A stretch of DNA of 64,000 nt from Domibacillus indicus (lineage in GTDB: Bacteria > Bacillota > Bacilli > Bacillales > Domibacillaceae). Positions 36,168 to 49,513 of the stretch are shown here, piece after piece (position 1 is the first letter of the stretch; each line of letters begins with the position of its first letter). The translations under genes were made by a program, and so were the position numbers. Below the pieces are notes generated by a model. It was not told where the DNA came from, searched no databases, and saw only the letters and a program-made list of their open reading frames with translations. The stretch spans positions 26,025-90,024 of the forward strand of contig NZ_LAJB01000010.1 in the NCBI RefSeq assembly GCF_000970685.1. The letters are read 5' to 3'.

Positions 36168-37193
36168 ATGGCAAAATCGTATGAAGCAGCCGGTGTTAAC
36201 ATCGAAGCAGGGTACGAAGCAGTAGAACGGATGAAAAAGCATGTAGAGCGGACAAAGCGCGCTGGTGTCATGGGAGCGCTGGGCAGCTTCGGCGGCATGT
36301 TTGACCTGTCTTCCCTGCAATTAAAAGAGCCGGTCCTTGTTTCAGGAACAGACGGGGTCGGCACAAAGCTGAAGCTTGCATTTATGATGGACAAGCACGA
36401 CACAATTGGTATTGACTGTGTGGCAATGTGTGTAAACGACGTTGTTGTCCAGGGAGCGGAGCCGTTGTTTTTCCTTGATTATATTGCATGCGGCAAAGCG
36501 GTGCCGGAAAAAATCGAACAGATTGTCAAAGGTGTAGCAGATGGCTGCGAACAGGCCGGCTGCGCCCTAATCGGCGGTGAAACGGCTGAGATGCCGGGAC
36601 TGTATGAGGAAGAAGAATACGACATGGCTGGATTTACGGTTGGCGCGGTTGAAAAAAGCGCGGCTGTAACAGGAAACAATGTGAAAGAAGGCGACGTTTT
36701 GATCGGTCTTGCTTCAAGCGGAATCCACAGCAACGGCTATTCACTCGTCCGCAAGATCTTTTTCGAAAAGCACAGCCTGAGCGTAGATGCGCAAGTGGAA
36801 GGTCTTTCTGTACCGCTTGGCGAAGCATTGATCGAGCCAACGCGTATTTATGTAAAGCCGGTTCTCTCTGTGCTGGAAAAAACAAAAGTAAACGGCATGG
36901 CGCATATAACAGGCGGCGGATTTGTTGAAAATATTCCGCGTGCCCTGCCAGCGGGGCTCGGGGCGGCGATTAAAGCCGGTTCCTGGCCGGTGCCGGCAAT
37001 TTTCAACGTACTTGAGACATATGGAGAGCTTGACCGCCAGGAGATGTATAATATCTTTAATATGGGGATCGGCTTTGTGCTTATCGTGTCAAAAGAAGAA
37101 GAAGCAATTGTAAAGGAAGCACTCAAAGAAGCCGGTGAAACAGCTTATACAATCGGGCGTGTTGTAAGCGGTGAAGGAGTCACAGTCCAATGA
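36168..37193 (+). CDS. purM: Phosphoribosylformylglycinamidine cyclo-ligase (AIR synthetase)
   Basis: PurM cyclises FGAM to AIR with ATP. The 341-residue product has [17 protein letters not shown] (residues ~55-71), the [23 protein letters not shown] motif in two parts, [13 protein letters not shown], and [17 protein letters not shown], all diagnostic of PurM. ATG 36168 has ACAGGAGGAAC upstream; a longer frame begins inside purF's end. It overlaps purN by four bases. Confidence 0.97.
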   Translation: MAKSYEAAGVNIEAGYEAVERMKKHVERTKRAGVMGALGSFGGMFDLSSLQLKEPVLVSGTDGVGTKLKLAFMMDKHDTIGIDCVAMCVNDVVVQGAEPLFFLDYIACGKAVPEKIEQIVKGVADGCEQAGCALIGGETAEMPGLYEEEEYDMAGFTVGAVEKSAAVTGNNVKEGDVLIGLASSGIHSNGYSLVRKIFFEKHSLSVDAQVEGLSVPLGEALIEPTRIYVKPVLSVLEKTKVNGMAHITGGGFVENIPRALPAGLGAAIKAGSWPVPAIFNVLETYGELDRQEMYNIFNMGIGFVLIVSKEEEAIVKEALKEAGETAYTIGRVVSGEGVTVQ

Positions 37194-37777
37194 CGAAAAT
37201 TGCTCTGTTTGCATCCGGCAGCGGAAGCAATGTGCAGGCAATTGCCGAGGCGGTGGCAGCAGGGAAGGTTCCTGCTGAAATCGCCATGCTTGTCTGCGAT
37301 AAACCGGGTGCGTATGTGTTAGAACGAGCAGAGGCTCTGGGCATTCCAGTATTCGCTTTCCAGCCGAGACAATATGAATCAAAAGAAGCATTCGAAACAG
37401 AAATTGTCGGCCGCCTGAAGAAAGCCGGCGTTGAATTCGTTTTTCTAGCCGGCTATATGCGCTTGATCGGCCCTGTTTTACTGAATGCATACCGGAACCG
37501 GATCGTAAACATTCATCCATCTCTTCTCCCCGCGTTTCCGGGGAAAGATGCAATCGGACAGGCATTTGATGCCGGAGTGAAAATTTCCGGCGTTACGGTT
37601 CATTTTGTCGATGAAGGTATGGATACCGGCCCAATTATTGACCAGGAATGTGTACGAATCGATTCTGGCATGACACGCGGTGATGTACAAAAAGCGATCC
37701 AGCGAATTGAACACAATCTTTATCCGAACGTAATTACCAAACTTTTGAATGGATTTAGGGAGGAACAAACACAATGA
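37190..37777 (+). CDS. purN: Glycinamide ribonucleotide formyltransferase
   Basis: PurN formylates GAR with 10-formyltetrahydrofolate. The 195-residue product has [12 protein letters not shown] at the start, the folate-binding [13 protein letters not shown] and the catalytic [12 protein letters not shown] (Asn and His), [13 protein letters not shown] with the catalytic Asp. Overlaps purM and is overlapped by purH by four bases on each side, consistent with tight coupling. Confidence 0.97.
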   Translation: MTKIALFASGSGSNVQAIAEAVAAGKVPAEIAMLVCDKPGAYVLERAEALGIPVFAFQPRQYESKEAFETEIVGRLKKAGVEFVFLAGYMRLIGPVLLNAYRNRIVNIHPSLLPAFPGKDAIGQAFDAGVKISGVTVHFVDEGMDTGPIIDQECVRIDSGMTRGDVQKAIQRIEHNLYPNVITKLLNGFREEQTQ

Positions 37778-39309
37778 CGAAACGCGCATTAATCAGTGTA
37801 TCAGATAAAAGCGGCGTAACCGAGTTTGCCAGAGAAATTGCGGCGCTTGGCTATGAAATTGTTTCAACAGGCGGAACAAAAAAGATGCTTGCAGAAGCAG
37901 GTGTACCGGTAAAGGGTGTAACGGATGTAACCGGGTTTCCGGAAATTTTAGAAGGCCGCGTTAAAACGCTGAACCCGTATATTCACGGCGGCCTGCTTGC
38001 GAAACATGGCGAGCCGGATCATCAAAAGCAGCTTGAAGAACACAAGATTCAGCCAATCGATATTGTCTGCGTGAACCTGTATCCATTCCAGCAAACAATT
38101 GCAAAACCCGATGTAACAACGGAAGACGCAATCGAAAATATCGATATCGGCGGCCCAGCTATGCTGCGTGCGTCAGCAAAAAACCATGAGTATGTTACCG
38201 TGATTGTTGATTCAAGCGACTATGATCAAGTTCTTTCCGAGCTGAAAAGCGAAGGGAAAACAACACTTGAAACGCGCCGGAAGCTTGCGGCCAAAGTATT
38301 CCGCCACACAGCAGCGTATGATGCCATGATCGCCGGCTTTATGACAGACCTTGCCGGAGAAGAAAATCCTGAAAAGCTGACAGTTACGTATGAATTAAAG
38401 CAATCGCTTCGTTACGGGGAAAACCCGCATCAAAAAGCAGCATTTTACGCGCAGCCGCTTGGATCATCTTTCTCAGTGGCGCAGGCAAAGCAGCTTCACG
38501 GAAAAGAGCTTTCTTACAACAACATTCGCGATACAGATGCGGCGCTTCAAATTGTAAAGGAATTTGATGAGCCTGCAGCGGTTGCCGTAAAGCATATGAA
38601 CCCGTGCGGTGTTGGAGCTGGAGAGACAATCGAAGAAGCATATTCCCGCGCTTATGAAGCAGACTCAACATCCATTTTCGGCGGTATTGTAGCCCTGAAC
38701 CGCCCTGTTTCAAAAGAGCTTGCTGAAAAGCTGCATGAAATTTTCCTGGAAATTGTCGTAGCGCCTTCCTTTGATGAAGAAGCGATTGCTGTTCTTTCCA
38801 AAAAGAAAAATATCCGCTTATTAACGCTTGATTTTGCTAACGGCAAAAAAGGCGAAAAAGTATTAACGTCCGTTGAAGGCGGATTGCTGTCACAGGACCT
38901 GGATGAACTGTCACTTGCGGATGCAGAGGTGAAAGTCGCAACCAAGCGCCAGCCGACAGAAGAAGAATGGACAGCCATGAAACTGGGCTGGAAAGTTGTA
39001 AAGCATGTTAAGTCAAACGCCATTGTTGTTTCTGATGACAAAATGACGCTTGGTGTTGGTGCGGGGCAGATGAACCGTGTCGGTGCGGCAAAAATTGCGC
39101 TTGAGCAGGCCGGTGAAAAAGCACAAGGCGCTGCTCTGGCTTCTGATGCATTCTTCCCAATGGACGATACCGTTGAAGCTGCAGCAAAAGCGGGCATTAC
39201 CGCAATTATCCAGCCTGGCGGATCGATTAAAGATGAAGACTCAATTAAAAAAGCAGACGAATACGGCATTACAATGGTGATGACAGGCATTCGTCATTTC
39301 AAACATTAA
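37774..39309 (+). CDS. purH: AICAR transformylase / IMP cyclohydrolase
   Basis: PurH does the last two steps to IMP. The 511-residue bifunctional protein has the cyclohydrolase domain first ([40 protein letters not shown], residues 1-~190), then the transformylase domain ([32 protein letters not shown] with catalytic Lys-His, and FFPMDDTVE). AGGGAGGAAC precedes the ATG. Confidence 0.97.
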   Translation: MTKRALISVSDKSGVTEFAREIAALGYEIVSTGGTKKMLAEAGVPVKGVTDVTGFPEILEGRVKTLNPYIHGGLLAKHGEPDHQKQLEEHKIQPIDIVCVNLYPFQQTIAKPDVTTEDAIENIDIGGPAMLRASAKNHEYVTVIVDSSDYDQVLSELKSEGKTTLETRRKLAAKVFRHTAAYDAMIAGFMTDLAGEENPEKLTVTYELKQSLRYGENPHQKAAFYAQPLGSSFSVAQAKQLHGKELSYNNIRDTDAALQIVKEFDEPAAVAVKHMNPCGVGAGETIEEAYSRAYEADSTSIFGGIVALNRPVSKELAEKLHEIFLEIVVAPSFDEEAIAVLSKKKNIRLLTLDFANGKKGEKVLTSVEGGLLSQDLDELSLADAEVKVATKRQPTEEEWTAMKLGWKVVKHVKSNAIVVSDDKMTLGVGAGQMNRVGAAKIALEQAGEKAQGAALASDAFFPMDDTVEAAAKAGITAIIQPGGSIKDEDSIKKADEYGITMVMTGIRHFKH

Positions 39310-39324
39310 GAGGGGGCTTTTCTC

Positions 39325-40590
39325 ATGAACGTACTCGTTGTAGGGCGCGGTGGACGTGAACACGCCATTTGTAAAAAAGTGGCGGAAAGCCCGCTCGTTG
39401 AAAATGTATTTTGTGCACCGGGCAATGCCGGCATCAGCAGAGACGCAAGCATTGTCGATATTGATGAAATGAACTTTGCGGATCTGGCTTCCTTTGCAAA
39501 AGAACAAAATGTCGGTCTGGTAATTGTCGGTCCGGAAAACCCGCTGTCTGCCGGGATCACGGATTACCTGGAGCAGGAAGGCTTGAAAGTATTCGGTCCA
39601 AAACAAAATGCAGCTATTTTAGAAGGCAGCAAATCATTTTCAAAGATGATGATGGAAAAGTACGATATTCCAACTGCGCGTTACCAGTCCTTTGAGGATT
39701 ATGATGCTGCAAAAGCTTATATTGAAAAAGAAGGAGCGCCAATCGTCCTGAAAGCAGACGGCCTGGCCGCCGGCAAAGGTGTTACCGTTGCCATGACAAT
39801 GGATGAGGCACTGGCAGCTCTTGATGATATGATGCTGGATAAAAAGTTTGGAGATGCATCTGCCCGCGTTGTGGTTGAACAGTTTTTGCAGGGAGAAGAA
39901 TTCTCTCTTATGGCTTTTGTCCAGGGAGAAAACGTGTATCCGATGCAGGCGGCGCAGGATCATAAACGCGCTTTTGACAATGATGAAGGACCAAACACAG
40001 GCGGAATGGGTGCATATTCACCGGTTCCCCATATTTCACAGGCCATTAACGACCAATCGGTGGAAGAGATCATCCGCCCGATTGCCAGGGGTATGGCTGC
40101 GGAAGGGCGTTCCTTTACAGGCGTTATTTTTGCCGGTTTAATGCTGACGGAGGAAGGACCGAAAACCATTGAATTCAACGCTCGTTTTGGAGATCCTGAG
40201 ACGCAGGTTGTTCTGCCGCGCCTGGAAAATGATCTTGTCCAGGTAATACTTGATGTGCTTGATGGCAAAGATCCGCAGCTGACGTGGAAGAACAAATCAG
40301 TTCTGGGTGTTGTCCTGGCCGCGAAAGGGTATCCGGAAGCATACGAAAAAGGCCATGAATTAAAAGGGCTTGAAGCCATCGATGCCGGGTCTGTCATTCA
40401 TGCCGGCACATATTCAGATGCAGAAACAATCCGCGCAAACGGAGGCCGAGTCCTGCTTGTGACAGGAAGCGGTTCGAATCCGCCGGAAGCACAGAAAAAT
40501 GCTTATGAAAAAATAAAGCATATTGATACAGAACACTTCTTCTTCCGAAGTGATATCGGCAGCCGCGCGATTGCGAAAGCCGGTTTGTAA
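39325..40590 (+). CDS. purD: Phosphoribosylamine-glycine ligase
   Basis: PurD forms GAR from phosphoribosylamine, glycine and ATP. The 421-residue ATP-grasp enzyme begins VLVVGRGGREHAICKKV and contains VLKADGLAAGKGVTVA (ATP-binding), AAQDHKRAFDNDEGPNTGGM (residues ~210-229) and EFNARFGDPETQVVLPRL. It is the last gene of the operon, followed by a terminator. Confidence 0.97.
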   Translation: MNVLVVGRGGREHAICKKVAESPLVENVFCAPGNAGISRDASIVDIDEMNFADLASFAKEQNVGLVIVGPENPLSAGITDYLEQEGLKVFGPKQNAAILEGSKSFSKMMMEKYDIPTARYQSFEDYDAAKAYIEKEGAPIVLKADGLAAGKGVTVAMTMDEALAALDDMMLDKKFGDASARVVVEQFLQGEEFSLMAFVQGENVYPMQAAQDHKRAFDNDEGPNTGGMGAYSPVPHISQAINDQSVEEIIRPIARGMAAEGRSFTGVIFAGLMLTEEGPKTIEFNARFGDPETQVVLPRLENDLVQVILDVLDGKDPQLTWKNKSVLGVVLAAKGYPEAYEKGHELKGLEAIDAGSVIHAGTYSDAETIRANGGRVLLVTGSGSNPPEAQKNAYEKIKHIDTEHFFFRSDIGSRAIAKAGL

Positions 40591-40627
40591 TCCAAGAAAA
40601 AGCTGTCCTGAACGGACGGAGCACAAG

Positions 40628-40656
40628 AGACTGGCGACTTTGGCGCCGGTCTTTTT
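40628..40656 (+). terminator. Terminator of the pur operon
   Basis: AGACTGGCG and CGCCGGTCT form a nine-bp stem with one G-U pair and a seven-base loop, followed by TTTTT, 37 bases after purD. Confidence 0.88.
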
Positions 40657-40894
40657 ACAGTGTTGAAAAAAAACTTGTCAACAGCCGTTTCATTCGTTTT
40701 CGAAGAGTGTCTGTCCGGAAATCTTATAAATTGGCTATTTAGATAAGTGATGCTGTACCTGCCCGGCTTGCCCCATCTAAGTTTCCACGTCGCGCAAGCC
40801 CCTTTTCTGGAAGGAAAAAAGAGTAAGACCTGTTTTTCTTCTTTTATCAAAAGGAATAGAGAACTTTGTTCATTTATGGTCTCTTCTTTTCTGA

Positions 40895-41085
40895 AAAGGA
40901 GCGGGCGGAGGGCTGGCGGCGAAGACTCCCGCAGGACGAGCGGACAGACTGAAACAGACAGCGCAAAGCGGTGGCTGGTTCAGCGTTCGCCCTGCAGGAA
41001 AGCGAAGCCGCTAGCTCGCAGCCCAGTATGCTGCTTTTTAAAAGAAATTTTCACATAATAGGAAACGGTAAAGACAAAAGGCGTC
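40895..41085 (+). repeat. Dispersed GC-rich intergenic repeat, copy B (longest)
   Basis: The front 130 bases match copy A (2800-2927, minus strand), and the tail (41010-41085) matches copy C (6160-6239). The unit is therefore about 190 bases: a GC-rich front, a GTTCGCCC block, then an AT-rich end with TTTTTAAAAGAAATTT and ATAGGAAACGG. No open reading frame of note and no transposase. The gap 40657-41357 otherwise contains the palindrome at 41238 and nothing else I can name. Confidence 0.72.
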
Positions 41086-41237
41086 CATTCCACTACTGTT
41101 CTTCATAAAACTGCAGTGTTTTTGGGTCCCTTATTTTAAAGGTTCAAACCGTCCTGCTTTTGCTTTTAAATGGGACAGAATGAAGTTCCTTCTTTTCCTA
41201 TTTGTCCCGAAAATTGGTCCTATGCAAGTTTCTCGCC

Positions 41238-41253
41238 AAAAGTTCGAACTTTT
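41238..41253. promoter_or_regulatory. Perfect 16-bp palindrome upstream of yerA
   Basis: AAAAGTTCGAACTTTT is a perfect inverted repeat 105 bases before the yerA start. Its core includes CGAAC on both strands, as in PurR boxes, but overlapped rather than spaced. It may be an operator; the regulator is unknown. Confidence 0.45.
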
Positions 41254-41357
41254 TTCACAAAATCGGACATTCTTTAATGCGTTACTGTGTGATCTATGTT
41301 ACGATGAAAGCAATCGCTGTATTGAAAGCGATGTCATTTTTGAGAGGAACGATTAGT

Positions 41358-43094
41358 ATGTCTGATTTAACACATAAATGGAAAAATAAAAAAATACGAG
41401 AACAAATTGCTGTTATTGAAGGGAAAAAAGCGCCGACGCTTGTTTTAAAAAATGCACGCTACCTTCACTCTGCAATGAAGCGCTGGTTAAAGGGAAACAT
41501 CTGGATTTATGAAAACCGTATTGTATATGTAGGAGAAGATATGCCGCATCAGGCAGATGAAGTTATGGACTGTACGGGGAAAACAATCGTACCGGGCTAT
41601 ATCGAGCCGCATGTTCATCCCTTTCTTATTTATAACCCAAAAACATTCTCAGAATATGCCGCTGAGCGGGGCACAACCACACTGGTTAATGACAACCTGA
41701 TGATGATGCTGGCACTCGAGAAAAAGAAAGCGTTTTCTTTAGTGGGCGAATTAAACAAGCAGCCCGTGTCTATGTACTGGTGGTGCAGATATGATGCGCA
41801 AACAGAAATTGACAATGAAGACGATGTTTTTGCCAATGGCAATGTCAGCTCGTGGCTGGAGCATGAATGTGTAATTCAGGGCGGAGAGTTAACCGGCTGG
41901 CCGAAGCTGCTTGACGGGGATGATATGATGCTCTACTGGATGCAGGAAACAAAAGCCGCCAATAAACGAATCGAAGGGCATTTTCCAGGTGCCTCAGAAA
42001 AAACGCTGACGAAAATGGCGCTGTTTGGGGCAGACGGGGATCATGAGTCGATGACAGGAGAAGATGTTAGAAAACGGCTGATGAACGGAATGATGGTAAC
42101 ACTCCGCCATTCCTCGATTCGTCCGGATCTGGAAAAACTTTTAACAGAAATGAAAGAGCTGGATCTTGATCAGTACGATATGATGATGCTGACAACGGAC
42201 GGGCCGTCTCCTGCTTTTTGCGCCGACGGCTTAACAGACAAGTTAATCCGCATTGCTATCGAAAATGGCGTTCCGCCGATTGATGCCTATCATATGGCTT
42301 CTTATAATGCAGCCCGCTATTACCGGATGGAAAATCTGCACGGAATGATTGCGCCGGGCCGGCTGGCAAGTATAAATATTTTAAAGGATGAGTTCCACCC
42401 TACTCCTGAATCCGTTCTTTCAAAAGGAGTCTGGCTGAAAAAAAGCGGCGTGAAGGAAAACGCATTTCCTTCTGTCGCCTGGCAGCGGTTTGGCCATACA
42501 AAAATGAATATAGATTGGCAGCTTCAAGAAGATGATTTGCAGTTTTCGATGCCATTTGGAATTGAAATGGTGAACAATGTGATTACAAAACCATGCCACG
42601 TCGTTAAAGATGTTGCAGGAGAGCATTTTTATATGGATGAAGACCAGAATTATCTGGTTCTTCTTGATTACGAAGGAAAATGGCGCATTAATACAACCAT
42701 TAAAGGGTTCGCCACAAATGTCCAGGGCTTTGCTTCCTCTTTTTCCAGCACAGAAGATATTGTGCTGATCGGATCATCAAAAGAAGAAATGAAACGGGCA
42801 TTTAACCGGGTCAAAGAACTCGGCGGCGGAATTGTGCTGGCCGAAAATGGAAAGGTTATTCATGAAATACCGCTTCCGCTGTCAGGAATTATGTCTGACC
42901 AGCCGTTTGAAACAGTGATCGAACAGGAAGTTAAGCTGCGTGAATTGTTATTAGAGCGGGGGTATCCGTATGAAGATCCTATTTATTCTTTGCTGTTTTT
43001 AACATCCACTCATTTGCCTTATATAAGGATTACGTCACAGGGGATGTATGACGTAATGAAGAAAACGGTACTCTTTCCGACAATAATGCGTTAA
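41358..43094 (+). CDS. yerA: Adenine deaminase-like amidohydrolase YerA
   Basis: YerA belongs to the adenine deaminase branch of the amidohydrolase superfamily; its activity in Bacillus is not well defined. The 578-residue product has the metal-binding GYIEPHVHPFLIYNP (residues ~74-88), GHFPGASE, TDGPSPAFCADGL and APGRLASINILK of adenine deaminases. The ATG 41358 follows AGAGGAACG; upstream in-frame codons are not supported. Position after purD, as in B. subtilis, fits a purine role. Whether it deaminates adenine or a related amine is open. Confidence 0.88.
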   Translation: MSDLTHKWKNKKIREQIAVIEGKKAPTLVLKNARYLHSAMKRWLKGNIWIYENRIVYVGEDMPHQADEVMDCTGKTIVPGYIEPHVHPFLIYNPKTFSEYAAERGTTTLVNDNLMMMLALEKKKAFSLVGELNKQPVSMYWWCRYDAQTEIDNEDDVFANGNVSSWLEHECVIQGGELTGWPKLLDGDDMMLYWMQETKAANKRIEGHFPGASEKTLTKMALFGADGDHESMTGEDVRKRLMNGMMVTLRHSSIRPDLEKLLTEMKELDLDQYDMMMLTTDGPSPAFCADGLTDKLIRIAIENGVPPIDAYHMASYNAARYYRMENLHGMIAPGRLASINILKDEFHPTPESVLSKGVWLKKSGVKENAFPSVAWQRFGHTKMNIDWQLQEDDLQFSMPFGIEMVNNVITKPCHVVKDVAGEHFYMDEDQNYLVLLDYEGKWRINTTIKGFATNVQGFASSFSSTEDIVLIGSSKEEMKRAFNRVKELGGGIVLAENGKVIHEIPLPLSGIMSDQPFETVIEQEVKLRELLLERGYPYEDPIYSLLFLTSTHLPYIRITSQGMYDVMKKTVLFPTIMR

Positions 43095-43128
43095 AATAGT
43101 GAAGTAAAACTATTTTCGGAGTGTCGAT

Positions 43129-44106
43129 ATGAGAAAAAAATGGATGGCAATGGCTGCTGCAGCCATTTTAATCAGCGGCTGCTCAAGCGCTGAGCCTGCC
43201 AGTACGAATGAACAGCAAAGCCAGGTAAACCCATTAACCGGCGTTGAATCGTCGGATACAGAACATCGAGCCATAGCGGTTGTCGTCAGCAACCACCCTG
43301 ATGCACGTCCACAAATGGCTCTTGATGAAGCCGACATTGTATATGAAGTGTTAACAGAAGGAGGAATCACCCGTTTTCTGGCGCTTTACCAGAGCAAGTA
43401 TCCAGGCAAAATCGGGCCAGTCCGCAGCGCGCGTGATTATTTTATTGAGCTTGCGGAAGGATACGATTCCCTATTTTTAGCCCATGGCTACAGCCCGGAA
43501 GCGAGGGAGATTCTTTTATCTGAGGAAGTCGACCAGCTGAACGGAATTCAGCATGAGGGAACTGTTTTTAAGCGTGACAGTTCCCGGGAGGCGCCGCACA
43601 ATTCCTATGTGCATGTAAAAGAAGCAATGGAAGCAGCGGAACAAAAGGGCTACGGCCTGGATACCGCTCCTTCACGCCTTTTGTTTTTATCTGATAAGGA
43701 AAAGATGGAACTGAACGGTGAGCCGGCCGCTGTTCTATCCATTCAGCCGTCTTTAAATGACTCCTTTGAATCTGTTTATGAATTTGATGGAAAGTCGTAT
43801 CACCGGTCTATCAGCGGTATGGATATAGAAGCAGATAACATTTTTATTATTGAGGCGGACCATCGTGTAGTCGATGCGGAGGGCCGCCTTGATATTGATT
43901 TAAAGTCTGGCGGCGATGCGTTTTTAATTCAGGACGGCCTGCTGAACTTAGTGAAATGGCGCAATCAAGATGGCAGGATTATCCCATACACAGAAAGCGG
44001 AGCCGCATTTGTAACCGGCAAAACATGGATTCATGTTGTACCGGCGTCAAGAGGATTAAATAAAGCAGTAAATGTGGAAATAGAGGGTGAAGGGAATGGA
44101 AGCTGA
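43129..44106 (+). CDS. yerB: DUF3048 lipoprotein YerB
   Basis: The 325-residue protein begins with a lipoprotein signal (basic start, hydrophobic core and LISGC lipobox, Cys at residue ~19), so it should be anchored to the outer face of the membrane. The rest matches DUF3048 (YerB): NPLTGVE near the mature start, RPQMALDEADIVYEVLTEGG, and GPVRSARDYFIELA. Its function is unknown. It lies between yerA and yerC, with a two-base gap to the latter, indicating one operon. Confidence 0.9.
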   Translation: MRKKWMAMAAAAILISGCSSAEPASTNEQQSQVNPLTGVESSDTEHRAIAVVVSNHPDARPQMALDEADIVYEVLTEGGITRFLALYQSKYPGKIGPVRSARDYFIELAEGYDSLFLAHGYSPEAREILLSEEVDQLNGIQHEGTVFKRDSSREAPHNSYVHVKEAMEAAEQKGYGLDTAPSRLLFLSDKEKMELNGEPAAVLSIQPSLNDSFESVYEFDGKSYHRSISGMDIEADNIFIIEADHRVVDAEGRLDIDLKSGGDAFLIQDGLLNLVKWRNQDGRIIPYTESGAAFVTGKTWIHVVPASRGLNKAVNVEIEGEGNGS

Positions 44107-44108
44107 TT

Positions 44109-44408
44109 ATGCAAATAGATAAACTACGCGGAAAAGAGCTGGACCAGCTTTTTCAGGCAGTTCTCTCATTAAAAGACATGGAGGAGTGCTACCGGTTTTT
44201 CGACGATTTGTGCACTGTTAATGAAATTCAGTCACTGGCTCAGCGGCTTGAGGTAGCCCGTATGCTTCAAGAAGGAAAAACCTACCATAAAATTGAAACA
44301 GAAACCGGAGCCTCGACTGCGACCATTTCCCGCGTTAAGCGATGCTTAAACTATGGAAATGATGGCTATGAGTTCGTGCTGAAGCGTGTTCACAATAAAG
44401 AAAGTTAA
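44109..44408 (+). CDS. yerC: TrpR-superfamily DNA-binding protein YerC
   Basis: The 99-residue product matches the YerC/YecD family with a TrpR-like helix-turn-helix in LAQRLEVARMLQEG followed by YHKIETETGASTATISRVKR, the recognition helix at about residues 68-82. Its target genes are unknown. It follows yerB by two bases. No close AGGAGG site is seen; GGGAATGG lies 8-14 bases upstream, inside yerB. Downstream is a terminator. Confidence 0.92.
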   Translation: MQIDKLRGKELDQLFQAVLSLKDMEECYRFFDDLCTVNEIQSLAQRLEVARMLQEGKTYHKIETETGASTATISRVKRCLNYGNDGYEFVLKRVHNKES

Positions 44409-44412
44409 AATG

Positions 44413-44447
44413 AAAGCAGCCTCTCTTGCAGAGCTGCTTTTTTGTTT
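44413..44447 (+). terminator. Terminator of the yerABC unit
   Basis: AAAGCAGC and GCTGCTTT arms with an inner CTC/GAG pair form a stem, followed by a T-rich tail (TTTTGTTTTTT). Confidence 0.88.
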
Positions 44448-44509
44448 TTTGAAAAAGGGAGATACTCATTGTATGCTTACAATGACAAATGAATGAAGGC
44501 CTGTTTCGT

Positions 44510-44528
44510 GATATAATACAAAGTTGTA
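44510..44528 (+). promoter_or_regulatory. pcrB promoter -10 with overlapping palindrome
   Basis: TGATATAAT at 44509-44517 is an extended -10, with no clear -35. The palindrome TACAAAGTTGTA (44517-44528) begins at its last base. A very similar TACAAATTGTA follows the -10 of aceA at 51708. Confidence 0.5.
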
Positions 44529-44552
44529 ATTGAAAGATTGGAGGCAGCGCAC

Positions 44553-45251
44553 ATGTATGATGTTCGCGAATGGCGGCATGTGTTTAAATTAGATCCGAAT
44601 AAAGAAATAGATGACGAGTTGCTTGAACGCGTGTGCGAGTCTGGAACAGATGCTATTCTCGTAGGCGGTTCAGATGGCGTAACACTTGATAATGTGCTTG
44701 AATTAATGGTCCGTGTACGCCGTTTCCCGCTTCCATGTGTCCTGGAGGTTTCTTCACTGGAAATGGTAACACCTGGTTTTGACCTTTATCTTATCCCGAC
44801 GGTTTTAAATACCGAAAATGCAGAATGGATCAACGGTTTTCATTTTGAAGCGATGAAAGAATACGGTGAATTAATGAATCCAGAGGAGCTGATTTTAGAA
44901 GGCTATTGTATTGCGAACCCTGAATGCAAGGCCGCAAAACTGACTGGCGCTTTACAAAAGCCGGATACAGAAGATATCGCTGCTTATGCACGGCTGGCGG
45001 GGCACTTATGGAAGCTGCCGATTTTTTATTTGGAATACAGCGGTATGTATGGTGATGTAAAAGCTGTCCAAAAAGCCGCGGAGCTCTTGTCTGAGACGAA
45101 GACGGTTTTTTTCTACGGCGGCGGTATTAAAACAGCTGAACAAGCAAAAGAGATGGGGCAGCACGCCAATGTTGTGGTAGTGGGCAATGCCGTATATGAT
45201 TTTCCTGAAGAAGCACTAAAAACCGTTGAGGCGGTAAAAAATAGTGTATAA
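44553..45251 (+). CDS. pcrB: Heptaprenylglyceryl phosphate synthase PcrB
   Basis: PcrB transfers a heptaprenyl group to glycerol-1-phosphate, making an archaeal-type ether lipid precursor in Bacillales. The 232-residue TIM-barrel product has WRHVFKLDPNKEIDDELLE, the phosphate-binding ILVGGSDGVT (residues ~37-46), YLEYSGMYGD and FFYGGGIKTAEQA, VVVGNAVYD. Start ATG 44553 has TTGGAGGCAGC upstream. It precedes pcrA by 33 bases, with a LexA-box promoter between them. Confidence 0.95.
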   Translation: MYDVREWRHVFKLDPNKEIDDELLERVCESGTDAILVGGSDGVTLDNVLELMVRVRRFPLPCVLEVSSLEMVTPGFDLYLIPTVLNTENAEWINGFHFEAMKEYGELMNPEELILEGYCIANPECKAAKLTGALQKPDTEDIAAYARLAGHLWKLPIFYLEYSGMYGDVKAVQKAAELLSETKTVFFYGGGIKTAEQAKEMGQHANVVVVGNAVYDFPEEALKTVEAVKNSV

Positions 45252-45267
45252 TAAAGAACAAATGTTC
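45226..45267 (+). promoter_or_regulatory. Internal promoter and LexA/DinR box of pcrA
   Basis: TTGAGG (45226-45231), a 15-base spacer and TATAAT (45247-45252) precede GAACAAATGTTC (45256-45267), a perfect match to the GAAC-N4-GTTC DinR core. SOS induction of pcrA and ligA independent of pcrB is predicted. Confidence 0.75.
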
Positions 45268-45284
45268 CGAATGGTGGTGGCAGT

Positions 45285-49501
<4,217 letters not shown>

Positions 49502-49513
49502 GAGGTGGCTTTT

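Noticed and set aside
40895..41085. The repeat as an insertion-sequence remnant
   Set aside because: No transposase fragment, terminal inverted repeats or target duplication could be seen around any copy.
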